In this document: positions 1 through 9,651 of the stretch, one piece after another
How positions within the stretch are numbered: the stretch's first letter is position 1
How the letters are laid out: each line of letters opens with the position of its first letter
DNA from: Aureibaculum algae
Lineage (GTDB): Bacteria > Bacteroidota > Bacteroidia > Flavobacteriales > Flavobacteriaceae
Direction of reading: 5' to 3'
Assembly: GCF_006065315.1 (NCBI RefSeq)
Contig: NZ_CP040749.1
Coordinates: 1,178,001-1,242,000 of the forward strand
Length of the DNA: 64,000 nucleotides
Program-made: the position numbers and the translations under genes
Notes under the pieces: generated by a model
Seen by the model: only the letters and a program-made list of their open reading frames with translations
What the model was told of the DNA's origin: nothing
Database searches by the model: none

Positions 1-634
1 CAACTAAAAGCAAGGCTATAATTGGGTAAAAATTATACTTTATAGAAGACATTAATACGCCGAAAGGATTATCTATTCCTTGAGTTAATAATAAGCCCAT
101 AATAAAGGCTCCCCAAGCATTAAAGGGGATTAAAATTGAGGATGGAGCAGAACTAGAATCTGCTATATACGCTAATTTTTCACGGGGAATTTTAAGTTTA
201 TCAAAAACGGGACGATAAATAGTACCTACGGTTAACGAACTAATACTGGTTTCAACAAAAAGAGCCATTCCCGTAAGGAAAGCCAATAATTGAACCACTA
301 CACGGCTATACCCACTTTGTTTATTTTCAAAATAAACAATGAGTTTATTTAACTGATTCACAAAACCTTCAACACCACGAGAGTATTGAATAAAAAGTAA
401 TAAAGCACCGACTAAGGCACTAAACATTATGGTTCTGGTATTTCCTTCCGATTTAAAAACATTTACAAAACCTTCTAATGTAGCCAAAGTACCTTCTAAA
501 AAGTTCCAATCGCTCATGATAAGCCATGATAACCAAATGCCTAACACCAAGGATACATATACTTGTTTGGTTTTTAAGGCTAAAATAATGGCTAATACTG
601 GGGGTAAAATGGATAGGAAACCGTAATCTGTCAT
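1..634 (-). CDS. Na+/H+ antiporter, NhaC family (C-terminus off window)
   Basis: This is the N-terminal 211 codons of an inner-membrane antiporter; the rest lies beyond the left edge. Reading the minus strand from the ATG at 634 gives MTDYGFLSILPPVLAIILAL, a first membrane helix, then several more hydrophobic helices. A polar stretch contains ETSISSLTVGT and is followed by ADSSSAPSSILIPFNAWGAF. Conserved polar residues of this type inside membrane segments are characteristic of the NhaC (PF03553) family, which exchanges Na+ for H+. The family call is from recognition of the sequence; the exact ion is inferred. Nothing downstream is visible. Confidence 0.75.
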   Translation of the reverse strand, partial: MTDYGFLSILPPVLAIILALKTKQVYVSLVLGIWLSWLIMSDWNFLEGTLATLEGFVNVFKSEGNTRTIMFSALVGALLLFIQYSRGVEGFVNQLNKLIVYFENKQSGYSRVVVQLLAFLTGMALFVETSISSLTVGTIYRPVFDKLKIPREKLAYIADSSSAPSSILIPFNAWGAFIMGLLLTQGIDNPFGVLMSSIKYNFYPIIALLLV

Positions 635-705
635 AAGTAGTTTTGGGTGGTTTAAAATTTTAAATATAATAATACTTTTCGTAATATTGTTCTTTTATAA
701 AGATT

Positions 706-1689
706 ATGGATAAAGTAAAAATAAAATGGGGCATTATAGGTTGTGGAAACATAGCTAATAAATTTGCGAGTGATTTGGCTCTAATTGAGGATGCTGAGCT
801 GCAAGCAGTAGCATCTCGAAGTCTTGAGAAATCACAAAATTTCGGTAAAAAACATCATTCGAAAAAATGTTATGATAGTTATGACGAGTTGTTTTTAGAT
901 GCTGATGTAGATATTGTTTACATAGCCACACCGCATATGTCACATTGTGAATTGAGCTTAAAAGCGATGCAGCATAATAAACATGTATTAAGTGAAAAAC
1001 CGTTAGCTATTAATAAGGTGGAAGCTGCGAAAATGATTGCTATGTCTAAAGAAAAGGGACTTTTCTTTATGGAAGGTTTATGGACACGGTTTAACCCAAC
1101 GTTTGTTGCCATAAAAAAAATAATTGATAGTGGTGAAATTGGCGATATAAAATTCATAAATGCTGATTTTTCTTTTAAATCAAACCATTCATTAGATAGT
1201 AGAGTTTTTGATTTGAAATTAGGAGGTGGAGCATTATTAGATATAGGTATTTACCCTGCCTTTTTAACGTATGCTTTATTGGGTAAACCAAAAGAGATTT
1301 TGGCAAAATCTCTTTTTAATGAAGTTACAAAGTGCGATGTTCAATCTTCCATGATTTTTCATTATGAAAATGCACAAGCCATATTGTACAGTGGTTTTAT
1401 GTCAAACGCTAAAATGATTGCTCGTATTAGTGGTTCTGAAGGTGAAATTTATATCCATGACCAATGGCATGTTGCACAAGGTTTTACGTTGGTTAAAAAC
1501 GGAAAAGAAGAAGTGTTTGAATTGCCAACAAAAGGTATTGGATTCTCGCATGAGATAATGGAATGCCATAAGTGTTTGAACAACAATCAAATTGAAAGCA
1601 AAAATTGGTCACATAAAAACAGCATGGAGTTGATCTCTATCTTAGACGAAGTTAGGTGTGACGTAGGGTTGATTTATCCACAAGACTAG
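706..1689 (+). CDS. Gfo/Idh/MocA family oxidoreductase
   Basis: A 327-residue cytoplasmic NAD(P)-dependent oxidoreductase. The N-terminus has the Rossmann nucleotide-binding motif WGIIGCGNIANKFA (about residues 8-21). The family's EKP motif appears in LSEKPLAINK (about residues 95-104); its lysine is the usual catalytic residue. The C-terminal half, starting near GLWTRFNP, is the alpha/beta substrate domain. The length is normal for the family. The substrate, probably a sugar, inositol or trans-dihydrodiol, cannot be read from the sequence. The gene stands alone, divergent from the antiporter at the left edge. Confidence 0.88.
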   Translation: MDKVKIKWGIIGCGNIANKFASDLALIEDAELQAVASRSLEKSQNFGKKHHSKKCYDSYDELFLDADVDIVYIATPHMSHCELSLKAMQHNKHVLSEKPLAINKVEAAKMIAMSKEKGLFFMEGLWTRFNPTFVAIKKIIDSGEIGDIKFINADFSFKSNHSLDSRVFDLKLGGGALLDIGIYPAFLTYALLGKPKEILAKSLFNEVTKCDVQSSMIFHYENAQAILYSGFMSNAKMIARISGSEGEIYIHDQWHVAQGFTLVKNGKEEVFELPTKGIGFSHEIMECHKCLNNNQIESKNWSHKNSMELISILDEVRCDVGLIYPQD

Positions 1690-1793
1690 ACAAGACACAA
1701 ATTTCACAAATTTTCACGGATTTTTATAATATGGAAGGTAGAAAATGTAGAAAGGTAAATAGAAGTGAAACGCAATTAGTTTGAAGTTAGTGT

Positions 1794-1855
1794 CATTGCG
1801 AGGAGTGTAAACGAATTACCATCAATTTGTAGTAATTTTATACACTACGTGGCAA
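1794..1855. repeat. Imperfect hairpin, intergenic repeat-like
   Basis: The space between the oxidoreductase and rsgA contains an imperfect inverted repeat. ATTGCGAGGAGTGTAAA on the left pairs with TTTATACACTACGTGGCAAT on the right, and inner segments GAATTAC and GTAATTTT also pair. It resembles the attgcgag...caatctc-type dispersed intergenic hairpins common in Bacteroidota. It could also act as a transcription stop for the two genes converging on it. No protein-coding potential was seen here. Confidence 0.45.
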
Positions 1856-1941
1856 TCTCTTTAATGTTATTAAGACCCTTAATTTGAAATTTAATTTTAA
1901 ACTGCTACTGCCAACTGTTACTGAAGACTAACAACTAATTT

Positions 1942-2880
1942 TTAGCTCCAGTCGTCAATCCGATAATTTTCATTTTCGCCTTCTAATAATTGCAGATAGC
2001 TTACGTATCTAGATTCGGCAATTTCTGCATTTTCAACGGCCTTTTTAATGGCACAATCAGGTTCGTTTAGGTGCAAGCAGTTGTTAAATTTACAATGTTG
2101 TTTTATGGCAAAAAATTCAGGAAAATAATCACCAATTTCATGTTTTTCAAAGTCAACCACGCCAAAACCTTTAATTCCAGGGGTGTCAATTATATATCCG
2201 CCAAAAGGAAGTACAAACATTTCTGCAAATGTTGTAGTGTGTTGTCCTTGTTTATGCTGTGTTGATATTTTGGCAGTTTTTAAATCTAATTCAGGAAAAA
2301 CAGCATTGATTAAGGTTGATTTACCAACACCTGAATGTCCTGAAAACATACTCACCTTATCCTTCATCAATATTTTTAACTTATCAATATTTATTTTTTC
2401 AGTAGCAGATACATCTAAACATTCATAACCAATATCTCTATAGGTTTTTTCAATTGCTTGTTTTTTTGCCAATAATGCCTTACTGTACAAATCAATTTTA
2501 TTAAATAAAATTACCGCGGGTATTGAGTAGGCTTCGGCGGTAGCCAAAAAGCGATCTATAAACGAGGTAGATGTGGGTGGATTATCTATGGTTACTAATA
2601 AAAAAACTTGATCAATATTTGCAGCAATAATATGTGTTTGCTTCGATAGATTAACCGATTTTCGAATAATATAATTCTTTCGTTTATGGATTTTATTGAT
2701 AATACCATTTTCATCATCAGCTTCCATATCGAAATCAACCACATCTCCTACCGTAACGGGATTTGTACTTTTTATACCGCTTAAACGGAATTTTCCTTTA
2801 ATCCTACAATCAATAACCGTGTCGTCATCAACCCTTACCGAATACCAACTTCCCGTTGATTTTGTTACAACACCTGTCAT
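1942..2880 (-). CDS. rsgA: Ribosome small subunit-dependent GTPase A
   Basis: A 312-residue circularly permuted GTPase that helps 30S ribosome maturation and release. An N-terminal OB-fold (about 1-70) precedes the GTPase motifs in permuted order: G4 NKID (127-130), then G1 GHSGVGKST (181-189), then G3 DTPG (232-235). The C-terminal zinc knuckle has C263, C268, H270 and C276. Order, length and zinc ligands all match RsgA (YjeQ/EngC). It is a housekeeping gene, transcribed in the same direction as the peptidase upstream of it, 42 bases away. Confidence 0.97.
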   Translation of the reverse strand: MTGVVTKSTGSWYSVRVDDDTVIDCRIKGKFRLSGIKSTNPVTVGDVVDFDMEADDENGIINKIHKRKNYIIRKSVNLSKQTHIIAANIDQVFLLVTIDNPPTSTSFIDRFLATAEAYSIPAVILFNKIDLYSKALLAKKQAIEKTYRDIGYECLDVSATEKINIDKLKILMKDKVSMFSGHSGVGKSTLINAVFPELDLKTAKISTQHKQGQHTTTFAEMFVLPFGGYIIDTPGIKGFGVVDFEKHEIGDYFPEFFAIKQHCKFNNCLHLNEPDCAIKKAVENAEIAESRYVSYLQLLEGENENYRIDDWS

Positions 2881-2922
2881 TTATAAAGCTTTAGTCATAA
2901 AGTGATTTTTAATTTTATACTG

Positions 2923-4947
2923 TTATTTTAGAAACTCGTAAGATTTTGCATACTCTAACATTTGTCCTGCAAAACTTTCAGGCTGTGTAACTTTTACATC
3001 TGTAATTTCACCCTCTTTATCGGTTACAGGTACTAAAACAGGATTAACAAAGCCACTGTATGGAGCAGATTTAAACTGGCTATTACGTTCTAAAATTTCT
3101 TTATGAATATCTTGGTCAACTTTTACACCATAATTTTCTACTAAGTTTTTAGCAGCCTCATAATCACCTTCAGAAGTAATACGTTGTGTTTCTCTTAACA
3201 ATTTACCAAAAATTTCTCTTAATTTGGCATAATCATTAATGTTATAGTATGTCTTACCATCTTTTTCTATTTTTTCAATAACGTTGTCTTTTTTACCTTG
3301 CTCAAAAGCCCAAGCCGAAACCCATTGTCTGTTTCTCATATGTGCTTCTTCAACATCATCACCTAAATTAAGTCTTACCAATTGGGTAAGTAATCCGTTT
3401 CTGATATAGCCATCATAAGCCGCTTTACCTATGTTTTCCCAGTTGTCAACAAGACCTATTTCCTGAATTTTTGAATTGTATAAATAATAAAGTCCCACTA
3501 AGTCTGCACGGCCCTCTTCAATAGTAGATTTATAGGACTTCAAGGTTTCTTTTGGAGTCCCTACTCCTTTATTGATTTGTCCAGAAGCATGTCCAACAAC
3601 CTCGTGCAATGCAGTATGTAATTTATCAGCTTGCTTACCATATTCTTCTTCTAATTTAATTTCTTCTTCATCGTAAGCAAATTCTTTAAGTCTGTCAGTA
3701 CCACCGGCACTGTTATAAGCCGCAATAATATTTCCTAATGAAACTGATTTACTACCATGTTCTTGTCTAATCCAATTGTTATTTGGTAAGTTAACACCAA
3801 TAGGCGTGCTTGGTGAAGCGTCACCTGCTTCTGCGGCAACATTCACTGTTTTATATGAAACACCAACAACATTTTTCTTTTTATGTTGATCCATTAACGG
3901 AGAATTATCTTCAAACCATTGAGCGTTTCCAGATAATACGGACATTTTTTTAGACATTTCAAAATCCTTCAATTGTACAATACTTTCGTAAGAACCTTTA
4001 TAACCTTTAGGGTCGTTATATACTTCTATAAACCCATTAATCCAATCAATATTACCTTCGGTAGATGTTACCCAAGCAATGGCATATTCATCCCAAGTAT
4101 GGATATCACCTGTTTTATAAAATTCAATCAACAGTCCTAAGGCATTTCCTTGATTTTCATTTTCGGCAACCTCTTGAGCTTTTGTTAACCATTTTATAAT
4201 TTCGTCTATAGCTGCACCGTATAATCCACCTGATTTATATACGTGTTCAACTAATTTCCCATTTTCTTTTACCAATCTAGTGTTTAATCCTTTTTCGATA
4301 GGTTTTGTTTCATCAACTTTAATGGCACTATAAAAATTTTCTACATCTTGTGTAGTTACATCTGGTCCGTAGAAATTAACGGCAGATTCTAAAACGATAT
4401 CAGCATCTTTAGATAGATTGACTTTTTTAGAATCTTTGTCATTAAATAATACATCGATTATTTCAGCGTCAAGTGTAGTGTTGGTTTCCTTTAATAATCC
4501 TTCAAAATAGGTTTTTGAAAAACTAGGCTTCATTTTCGTGGTTGAATAATGATGATGAATACCATTAGCAAACCAAACCCGTTTTAAATAAACTTCAAAA
4601 TTTTTCCAATCTTCAGTAGATTTATCTCCTTTATATGCCGTGTAAATGTTTTCTAAAGCATTTCTAATGGGTAGGTTATAGCGATAGTTTTGATCCCACA
4701 TTATATCACGACCCGCCAATCCCGCTTGACTTAAATAATACACCAATTTCTTCTCTTTTAAAGTCAGGGCTTCAAAACCAGGAATTTCATACCTTAAAAT
4801 CTTAATATCAGCAAATTGTTCAACTTCAGTTTTAAATTCTTCCGCATCGGTAACAGCAACATCTTCGGTCTTATTTTCATCTTTTTTATCACAAGACCAT
4901 AAAAAAGCGGTAAGTAAAAGTAGGTTTAAAAAATATTTGATTTTCAT
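2923..4947 (-). CDS. Dipeptidyl peptidase III (M49) lipoprotein
   Basis: A 674-residue zinc metallopeptidase that removes dipeptides from peptide N-termini. A lipoprotein signal peptide ends in the lipobox LWSC, with C19 as the lipidation site, so the enzyme should be exported and membrane anchored. The zinc motif is HEVVGH (448-453) and the second motif EEGRAD supplies the third ligand, E478. Family members outside Bacteroidota more often have HELLGH and EECRAE. The length is close to that of characterised Bacteroides DPP III. The fold and motifs are firm; the natural substrate is unknown. Confidence 0.9.
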   Translation of the reverse strand: MKIKYFLNLLLLTAFLWSCDKKDENKTEDVAVTDAEEFKTEVEQFADIKILRYEIPGFEALTLKEKKLVYYLSQAGLAGRDIMWDQNYRYNLPIRNALENIYTAYKGDKSTEDWKNFEVYLKRVWFANGIHHHYSTTKMKPSFSKTYFEGLLKETNTTLDAEIIDVLFNDKDSKKVNLSKDADIVLESAVNFYGPDVTTQDVENFYSAIKVDETKPIEKGLNTRLVKENGKLVEHVYKSGGLYGAAIDEIIKWLTKAQEVAENENQGNALGLLIEFYKTGDIHTWDEYAIAWVTSTEGNIDWINGFIEVYNDPKGYKGSYESIVQLKDFEMSKKMSVLSGNAQWFEDNSPLMDQHKKKNVVGVSYKTVNVAAEAGDASPSTPIGVNLPNNNWIRQEHGSKSVSLGNIIAAYNSAGGTDRLKEFAYDEEEIKLEEEYGKQADKLHTALHEVVGHASGQINKGVGTPKETLKSYKSTIEEGRADLVGLYYLYNSKIQEIGLVDNWENIGKAAYDGYIRNGLLTQLVRLNLGDDVEEAHMRNRQWVSAWAFEQGKKDNVIEKIEKDGKTYYNINDYAKLREIFGKLLRETQRITSEGDYEAAKNLVENYGVKVDQDIHKEILERNSQFKSAPYSGFVNPVLVPVTDKEGEITDVKVTQPESFAGQMLEYAKSYEFLK

Positions 4948-5109
4948 ATCAGCTATAGATTTATATATTTATACAAAAATAGGCAAAATAGCTATAAAAC
5001 CTTACATTTGTATAGAACGAGATTGGACTGTTTTGCATTTATATTAAAAAGACCTATTTTTATAGAAAAGAATCCGTTTAAATCAGTCATTAACTCCAAA
5101 TAGTAAAGA

Positions 5110-6150
5110 ATGAAAGCTCTAAAGTATGTATTTTTATTGTTACTTTTATTAGTAGTAGCAGGATCAATTTATATAGCCACCCTCGAAAATAGTTATAGCG
5201 TTGAGCGAACCAAAGTTATTCAAGCACCCGATGTAGTAGTTTTTAATGTGGTAAATGAATACAAAACATGGCCTAGCTGGTCACCTTGGTTAGGGAAAGA
5301 TCCAGAAGCAAAATTGACTTATGGAGATAAAACAAGTGGCGTTGGAGCTTCTTATGCTTGGAAGGGAGACATAACCGGAGAAGGCAGTATGGAAACCTTG
5401 TCAGTTCAAAAGGATAGTATTGGCCAGAAAATTACTTTTATTACACCTTGGGAGTCTACTTCAAATGTGTATTGGAAATTTAATAAAGTCGATAATGGAA
5501 CCGAGGTTACTTGGGGTATGAAAGGTGATTTAGATTTTATGTCTAAAGCCTATATGGCATTTATGGGTGGCATGGACGAGCAAATTGGTCCTGATTATGA
5601 ACTTGGTCTTTCAAAATTAGACAGTGTGGTAAATGCAGAAATGCAAAAGTATAGTGTTTCGGTAAAAGGAACCACTACACATGGTGGTGGATATTACTTG
5701 TATAATACGACTTCGTGTAAAATTGAGGAATTGTCTGAAAAGAAGGAAATGATGATGCCAAAAGTGGCTGAATATGCTAAAAAGAATAATATAACCATGG
5801 CAGGGCCACCTTTTACATTATATCATAAGTTTGATGAAGAAAATGATGCGGTTATGTTTTCATGTGCGGTGCCGGTAACTGAAAAAGTAATTACCGATAA
5901 AGGGAGTGATATATTAACAGGAATGTTAAAGCCTTTTAGTGCGGTAAAGACAGTGTTGAAAGGAGATTATAAAAACTCAAAAAAAGCGTGGGATGCAACG
6001 TACAAGTATATAACAGATAAAGCTCTTATACCACTTGAAGAGTGGCCGTCTTTAGAGGTATATATAAATAATCCTTTAAATATACCAAACCCAGCCGATT
6101 TAGTTACTGAAATTTTTGTTCCAATTAAGGAAGTGCCAGAAGATATTTAA
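5110..6150 (+). CDS. SRPBCC domain plus GyrI-like effector-binding protein
   Basis: A 346-residue protein with one N-terminal membrane helix (about residues 5-25). A START/SRPBCC-type ligand-binding domain follows (about 30-180; see TWPSWSPW and GDKTSGVGASYAWKG). A GyrI-like/AraC effector-binding domain fills the C-terminal half (about 190-340). Together these form a membrane-tethered protein with two small-molecule pockets. No DNA-binding domain is present, so it is not a regulator by itself. The ligand is unknown. It sits alone between divergent and convergent neighbours. Confidence 0.8.
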   Translation: MKALKYVFLLLLLLVVAGSIYIATLENSYSVERTKVIQAPDVVVFNVVNEYKTWPSWSPWLGKDPEAKLTYGDKTSGVGASYAWKGDITGEGSMETLSVQKDSIGQKITFITPWESTSNVYWKFNKVDNGTEVTWGMKGDLDFMSKAYMAFMGGMDEQIGPDYELGLSKLDSVVNAEMQKYSVSVKGTTTHGGGYYLYNTTSCKIEELSEKKEMMMPKVAEYAKKNNITMAGPPFTLYHKFDEENDAVMFSCAVPVTEKVITDKGSDILTGMLKPFSAVKTVLKGDYKNSKKAWDATYKYITDKALIPLEEWPSLEVYINNPLNIPNPADLVTEIFVPIKEVPEDI

Positions 6151-6156
6151 TGAAGT

Positions 6157-6720
6157 TTATACTTCGTTATATCTAAAACAATCTGCAACATGATCGTTTA
6201 CCATACCTGTGGCTTGCATGTTTGCATAGATAACGGTACTGCCAACAAATTTGAATCCGCGTTTTTTTAGATCTTTAGATAGTTTATCTGATAAATCAGT
6301 TGTTGCAGGAACATCAGACATACTTTTGTGTTTGTTTTTTATAGGTTTTCCATTGGTGAATTCCCAAATGTAATCTGAAAAAGAACCGAATTCTTTCTGA
6401 ATTTCCATATAGGCTTGTGCATTAGAAATAGTGGCTCTTATTTTTAGTTTGTTTCTAATAATTCCAGCATCTTGAAGTAAAGACTCATATTTGTCTTCAC
6501 CATAGTTCGCTATTTTTTTATAATCAAAATTGTCAAATGCTACCCTGAAATTTTCTCGCTTTTTAAGAATTGTTATCCAACTTAATCCCGCTTGAAATGT
6601 TTCCAATACTAGAAATTCAAATAATTTAGCATCGTCATAAACAGGTACGCCCCATTCTTCATCATGGTACGCCATATATAAAGGGTCATTACCGCACCAA
6701 GTACATCTGTTTTTATCCAT
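6157..6720 (-). CDS. tag: DNA-3-methyladenine glycosylase I
   Basis: A base-excision repair enzyme that removes 3-methyladenine from DNA. The N-terminus MDKNRCTWCGNDPLYMAYHD has the zinc-binding Cys pair and the start of the Tag fold. LVLETFQAGLSWITILKKR and YANMQATGMVNDH are further Tag signatures, and the last supplies the C-terminal zinc ligands. I chose the ATG at 6720 (187 aa, the usual family length); an in-frame GTG at 6738 would add six residues unlike the family. It converges on the SRPBCC gene. Confidence 0.93.
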   Translation of the reverse strand: MDKNRCTWCGNDPLYMAYHDEEWGVPVYDDAKLFEFLVLETFQAGLSWITILKKRENFRVAFDNFDYKKIANYGEDKYESLLQDAGIIRNKLKIRATISNAQAYMEIQKEFGSFSDYIWEFTNGKPIKNKHKSMSDVPATTDLSDKLSKDLKKRGFKFVGSTVIYANMQATGMVNDHVADCFRYNEV

Positions 6721-6771
6721 TTGATTTAAAATTTTCACTAAAATAGAAATTTTAATTGGTAATGCTCCGTT

Positions 6772-6842
6772 GATTTCTCCTCTTTTTTAAAGGGGACAGC
6801 CTGTGCTGAACTTGTTTCAGTATGCCGAAGGTGGAGGGGTTT
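6772..6842. repeat. Intergenic CTCC/GAGG-type repeat
   Basis: A segment just before the large cluster contains TTTCTCCTCTTTTTTAAAGG at one end and GGTGGAGGGG at the other, so the ends are partly inverted. The same style of element recurs at 15901-16047 after the cluster. Such CTCC-rich intergenic repeats are common in flavobacterial genomes. No coding sense was seen. Confidence 0.45.
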
Positions 6843-6873
6843 AGAATTCTAATAATTACCTTATCTTTAAAAA

Positions 6874-7983
6874 ATGAACTTAAGCTACTGGGAAATAAAA
6901 TCGTGGTTTACAAATGTGGACTTTACCATTGTGGGCAGTGGTATTGTCGGTTTAAGTACGGCCTTGTTTTTAAATGAAAAACATCCAAAAGCAACTATTC
7001 TTATTTTGGAAAGGGGCATGTTGCCTTATGGTGCAAGTACGAAAAATGCGGGCTTCGCTTGTTTTGGAAGTTTGTCTGAAATTATTGACGATTTAAAATC
7101 GCATACAGAACAAGAAGTTTATAATTTGGTTCAAAAACGATGGGAAGGATTAACCTTACTTAGAAAAATAGTGGGTGATAAAGCACTCGATTATCAGCAA
7201 TTAGGGGGATATGAATTATTTAATGATAATAATGTTTTTGATGAATGTTATTCAAATAAAGATAAAGTAAATGGTCTTTTGCATGCTATTTTTAAAAAAG
7301 ACGTTTTTTCCTTTAATGATGATGCGTTCCATTTTTTAAAAGTAAATAAAAAGCTTGCTTTTAATCCTTTTGAAGGGCAAATTGATACGGGTAAAATGAT
7401 GTCAGAATTACTCCGAAAAGTTCAGTCTAAGGGTATTAAAATACTGAATAGTTGCAACGTTGAAAGTTACATAGAAGCCGTAAACAGTGTTACCATAAAA
7501 ACAAATATTGGAGAGTTTGCGACTAAAAAATTATTAATCGCTACTAACGGTTTTGCCAACCAATTGCTTAACTTAGAAGTTAAGCCTGCAAGAGCACAAG
7601 TGCTAATTACCAAACCAATTAAAGATTTATCTATTAGAGGTACTTTTCACTTAGATAAGGGCTATTTTTACTTTAGAAATATTAATGATAGAATTTTACT
7701 TGGTGGAGGAAGAAACTTAGATTTTAATACGGAAGAAACGACCCAGTTTGGAGAAACAGAAGTAATACAGAATAAACTAAAAGAAATCTTATCGACTATA
7801 ATTTTACCGAATATAAAGTTTGAAATTGATCACAAGTGGAGTGGAATTATGGGCGTTGGTAATCAGAAAAAAGCAATAGTGAACCCCATTAGTAATCATG
7901 TAGCTTGCGGTGTTCGACTCGGCGGAATGGGTATTGCTATCGGTTTTTTGGTAGGTAAGGAATTAGCATCACTAATGGAATAA
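6874..7983 (+). CDS. FAD-dependent oxidoreductase (DAO family)
   Basis: A 369-residue flavoenzyme. The FAD-binding dinucleotide fold is at FTIVGSGIVGLSTALFLNEK (about residues 17-36), and the C-terminal GGMGIAIGFLVGKELA closes the FAD site. The general plan is that of glycine/D-amino-acid oxidases (PF01266). It lies only 10 bases before the YceI gene and opens the plus-strand run that leads into the polyketide genes. It may therefore be the first gene of that operon, or an unrelated flavoprotein that happens to be upstream. The substrate is unknown. Confidence 0.82.
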   Translation: MNLSYWEIKSWFTNVDFTIVGSGIVGLSTALFLNEKHPKATILILERGMLPYGASTKNAGFACFGSLSEIIDDLKSHTEQEVYNLVQKRWEGLTLLRKIVGDKALDYQQLGGYELFNDNNVFDECYSNKDKVNGLLHAIFKKDVFSFNDDAFHFLKVNKKLAFNPFEGQIDTGKMMSELLRKVQSKGIKILNSCNVESYIEAVNSVTIKTNIGEFATKKLLIATNGFANQLLNLEVKPARAQVLITKPIKDLSIRGTFHLDKGYFYFRNINDRILLGGGRNLDFNTEETTQFGETEVIQNKLKEILSTIILPNIKFEIDHKWSGIMGVGNQKKAIVNPISNHVACGVRLGGMGIAIGFLVGKELASLME

Positions 7984-7993
7984 ATTATGAATT

Positions 7994-8521
7994 ATGAAAC
8001 TTAAATTAATTATTGTTTTTTGTTTGTCAGTGTTTAGTGTATCATCACAAGAACTCACTCAAAATTCTGCTTCGGTAGATTTTAAGATAAAAAACATGGG
8101 GTTTAATGTTGATGGATTTTTTAGTGATGTCAAAATTGCGACTAATTTTAAATCAAATGATTTAGAAAATAGTTATATCAAAGGAGTTATTAATGTGACT
8201 TCAATAGATACAGATATAAAAAAAAGAGATAAACACCTGCTCACAGCGGATTATTTTGAAGCTGAAACTTTTCCTTTTATAAAATTAAGTTCAAAAAAAA
8301 TAGAAAGAAAAGCATCTAATAAATATTTATTAACTGCAAGTTTAACGATTAAGAAAACAACGAAAACAATTGTAATTCCATTAGAAATAATTGAATCAGC
8401 AAATTCCATTGCTATAAAATCAAGTTTTTCCATTAACCGATTAGATTATGAGGTTGGAACGAGTAGTTGGGTACTATCAGACATTGTTAAAATTCAAATA
8501 AATTACACGGGTAACAAATAG
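7994..8521 (+). CDS. YceI family exported lipid-binding protein
   Basis: A 175-residue protein with a signal peptide (cleavage expected after about residue 18, near SVSSQ). A YceI domain follows, with typical motifs FKIKNMGF, GVINVTSIDT and the segment around FPFIKLSS. YceI proteins are lipocalin-like beta barrels that bind polyisoprenoid or other amphiphilic molecules in the periplasm. It is 2 bases from the next flavoprotein gene and is co-oriented with the polyketide cluster. An exported lipid carrier fits a lipophilic product; this link is an inference from context. Confidence 0.88.
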   Translation: MKLKLIIVFCLSVFSVSSQELTQNSASVDFKIKNMGFNVDGFFSDVKIATNFKSNDLENSYIKGVINVTSIDTDIKKRDKHLLTADYFEAETFPFIKLSSKKIERKASNKYLLTASLTIKKTTKTIVIPLEIIESANSIAIKSSFSINRLDYEVGTSSWVLSDIVKIQINYTGNK

Positions 8522-8523
8522 GT

Positions 8524-9651
8524 ATGGACCACAAAAAAGAGGTAATCATTGTTGGTGGAGGATTGGCGGGGTTGGTCAGTGCCATTCACCTTTCAAAGCT
8601 GGGAATTCATGTAACAGTCATTGAAAAAAATGAGTATCCTAAACATAAAGTCTGTGGTGAATACATATCTAATGAGGTCTTGCCTTATTTAAGTTTTTTG
8701 GGAATTGATCCATTAAACTTTGGAGCAAAGAAAATCACAAAATTCGCAATTAGCACCGTAGATAGTAAGTTAATAAAAACTACATTACCGCTAGGTGGCT
8801 TCGGAATAAGTAGATATACTTTAGATCATTTGTTGGCAGAAAAAGCTATTAAAAATGGCGTAAAAATTAGTAAAGATGCTGTTGTTGATATTTCCTTTCA
8901 AAACGATGAATTCTCTGTTTTTACAAAAACACAAAAGAAATATATTTCTAAAGTGGTTATTGGTGCTTATGGGAAACGCTCTGCGATTGATGTGCAATTA
9001 AAAAGAGCTTTTATAAAAAATGATTCTCCTTATTTGGCGGTAAAAACACATGTAAAAGGTGATTTTCCAGACGATTTGGTAGCACTTCACAATTTTAAAG
9101 GAGGGTATTGTGGTGTGTCAAAAGTAGAAAATAATCACATTAATTTGTGCTATATTACGAATTATAAAGCCTTTAAAAAGTATAAAAACATTGATGACTT
9201 TCAACAAAAAGTCCTTTATAATAATACGCACTTAAAGGAAATTTTTGAAAATTCTATTTCCGTTTTTGAAAAGCCTTTAACGATAAGTCAAGTTTCATTT
9301 TCATCAAAAAATCCAGTAGATAACCATATCATTATGTGTGGTGATACTGCGGGTATGATTCATCCATTGTGCGGAAATGGTATGAGCATGGCTATTCATG
9401 GAGCTAAGATTGCATCTGAATTGATCATTGATTTTTTTGATAATAAAATGTCTAGACAAGTACTAGAAAAAAATTATGAAAAAAAATGGAATGAAGAATT
9501 TAAGTCACGATTAAAAACAGGACATTTCATTGCTAAATTATTTAGGATGCAAGCATTTTCTGAATTGATGTTATATGGTCTGCAAAGCTTTCCAAGTTTA
9601 TTACCTAAAATTATAAAACAAACGCATGGTAAACCCCTTAATGTAGAATGA
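8524..9651 (+). CDS. FAD-dependent monooxygenase/reductase of the cluster
   Basis: A 375-residue flavoprotein of the geranylgeranyl-reductase/aromatic-hydroxylase superfamily. VIIVGGGLAGLVSAIHLSK binds FAD at the N-terminus (about 8-26). KVCGEYIS follows (about 42-49). The second FAD motif is MCGDTAGMIHPLCGNGMSMA near residue 275. Its stop overlaps the methyltransferase start by 4 bases, so the two are translationally coupled. Next to a methyltransferase and a type III PKS, a role in hydroxylating or reducing the polyketide ring or chain is plausible. The SrsC flavoprotein of the Streptomyces srs cluster is a precedent. Confidence 0.85.
   Translation: MDHKKEVIIVGGGLAGLVSAIHLSKLGIHVTVIEKNEYPKHKVCGEYISNEVLPYLSFLGIDPLNFGAKKITKFAISTVDSKLIKTTLPLGGFGISRYTLDHLLAEKAIKNGVKISKDAVVDISFQNDEFSVFTKTQKKYISKVVIGAYGKRSAIDVQLKRAFIKNDSPYLAVKTHVKGDFPDDLVALHNFKGGYCGVSKVENNHINLCYITNYKAFKKYKNIDDFQQKVLYNNTHLKEIFENSISVFEKPLTISQVSFSSKNPVDNHIIMCGDTAGMIHPLCGNGMSMAIHGAKIASELIIDFFDNKMSRQVLEKNYEKKWNEEFKSRLKTGHFIAKLFRMQAFSELMLYGLQSFPSLLPKIIKQTHGKPLNVE

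Noticed and set aside
429..626. 65-codon plus-strand ORF at the left edge
   Set aside because: It is a shadow of the minus-strand antiporter, whose translation shows real membrane helices and family motifs.
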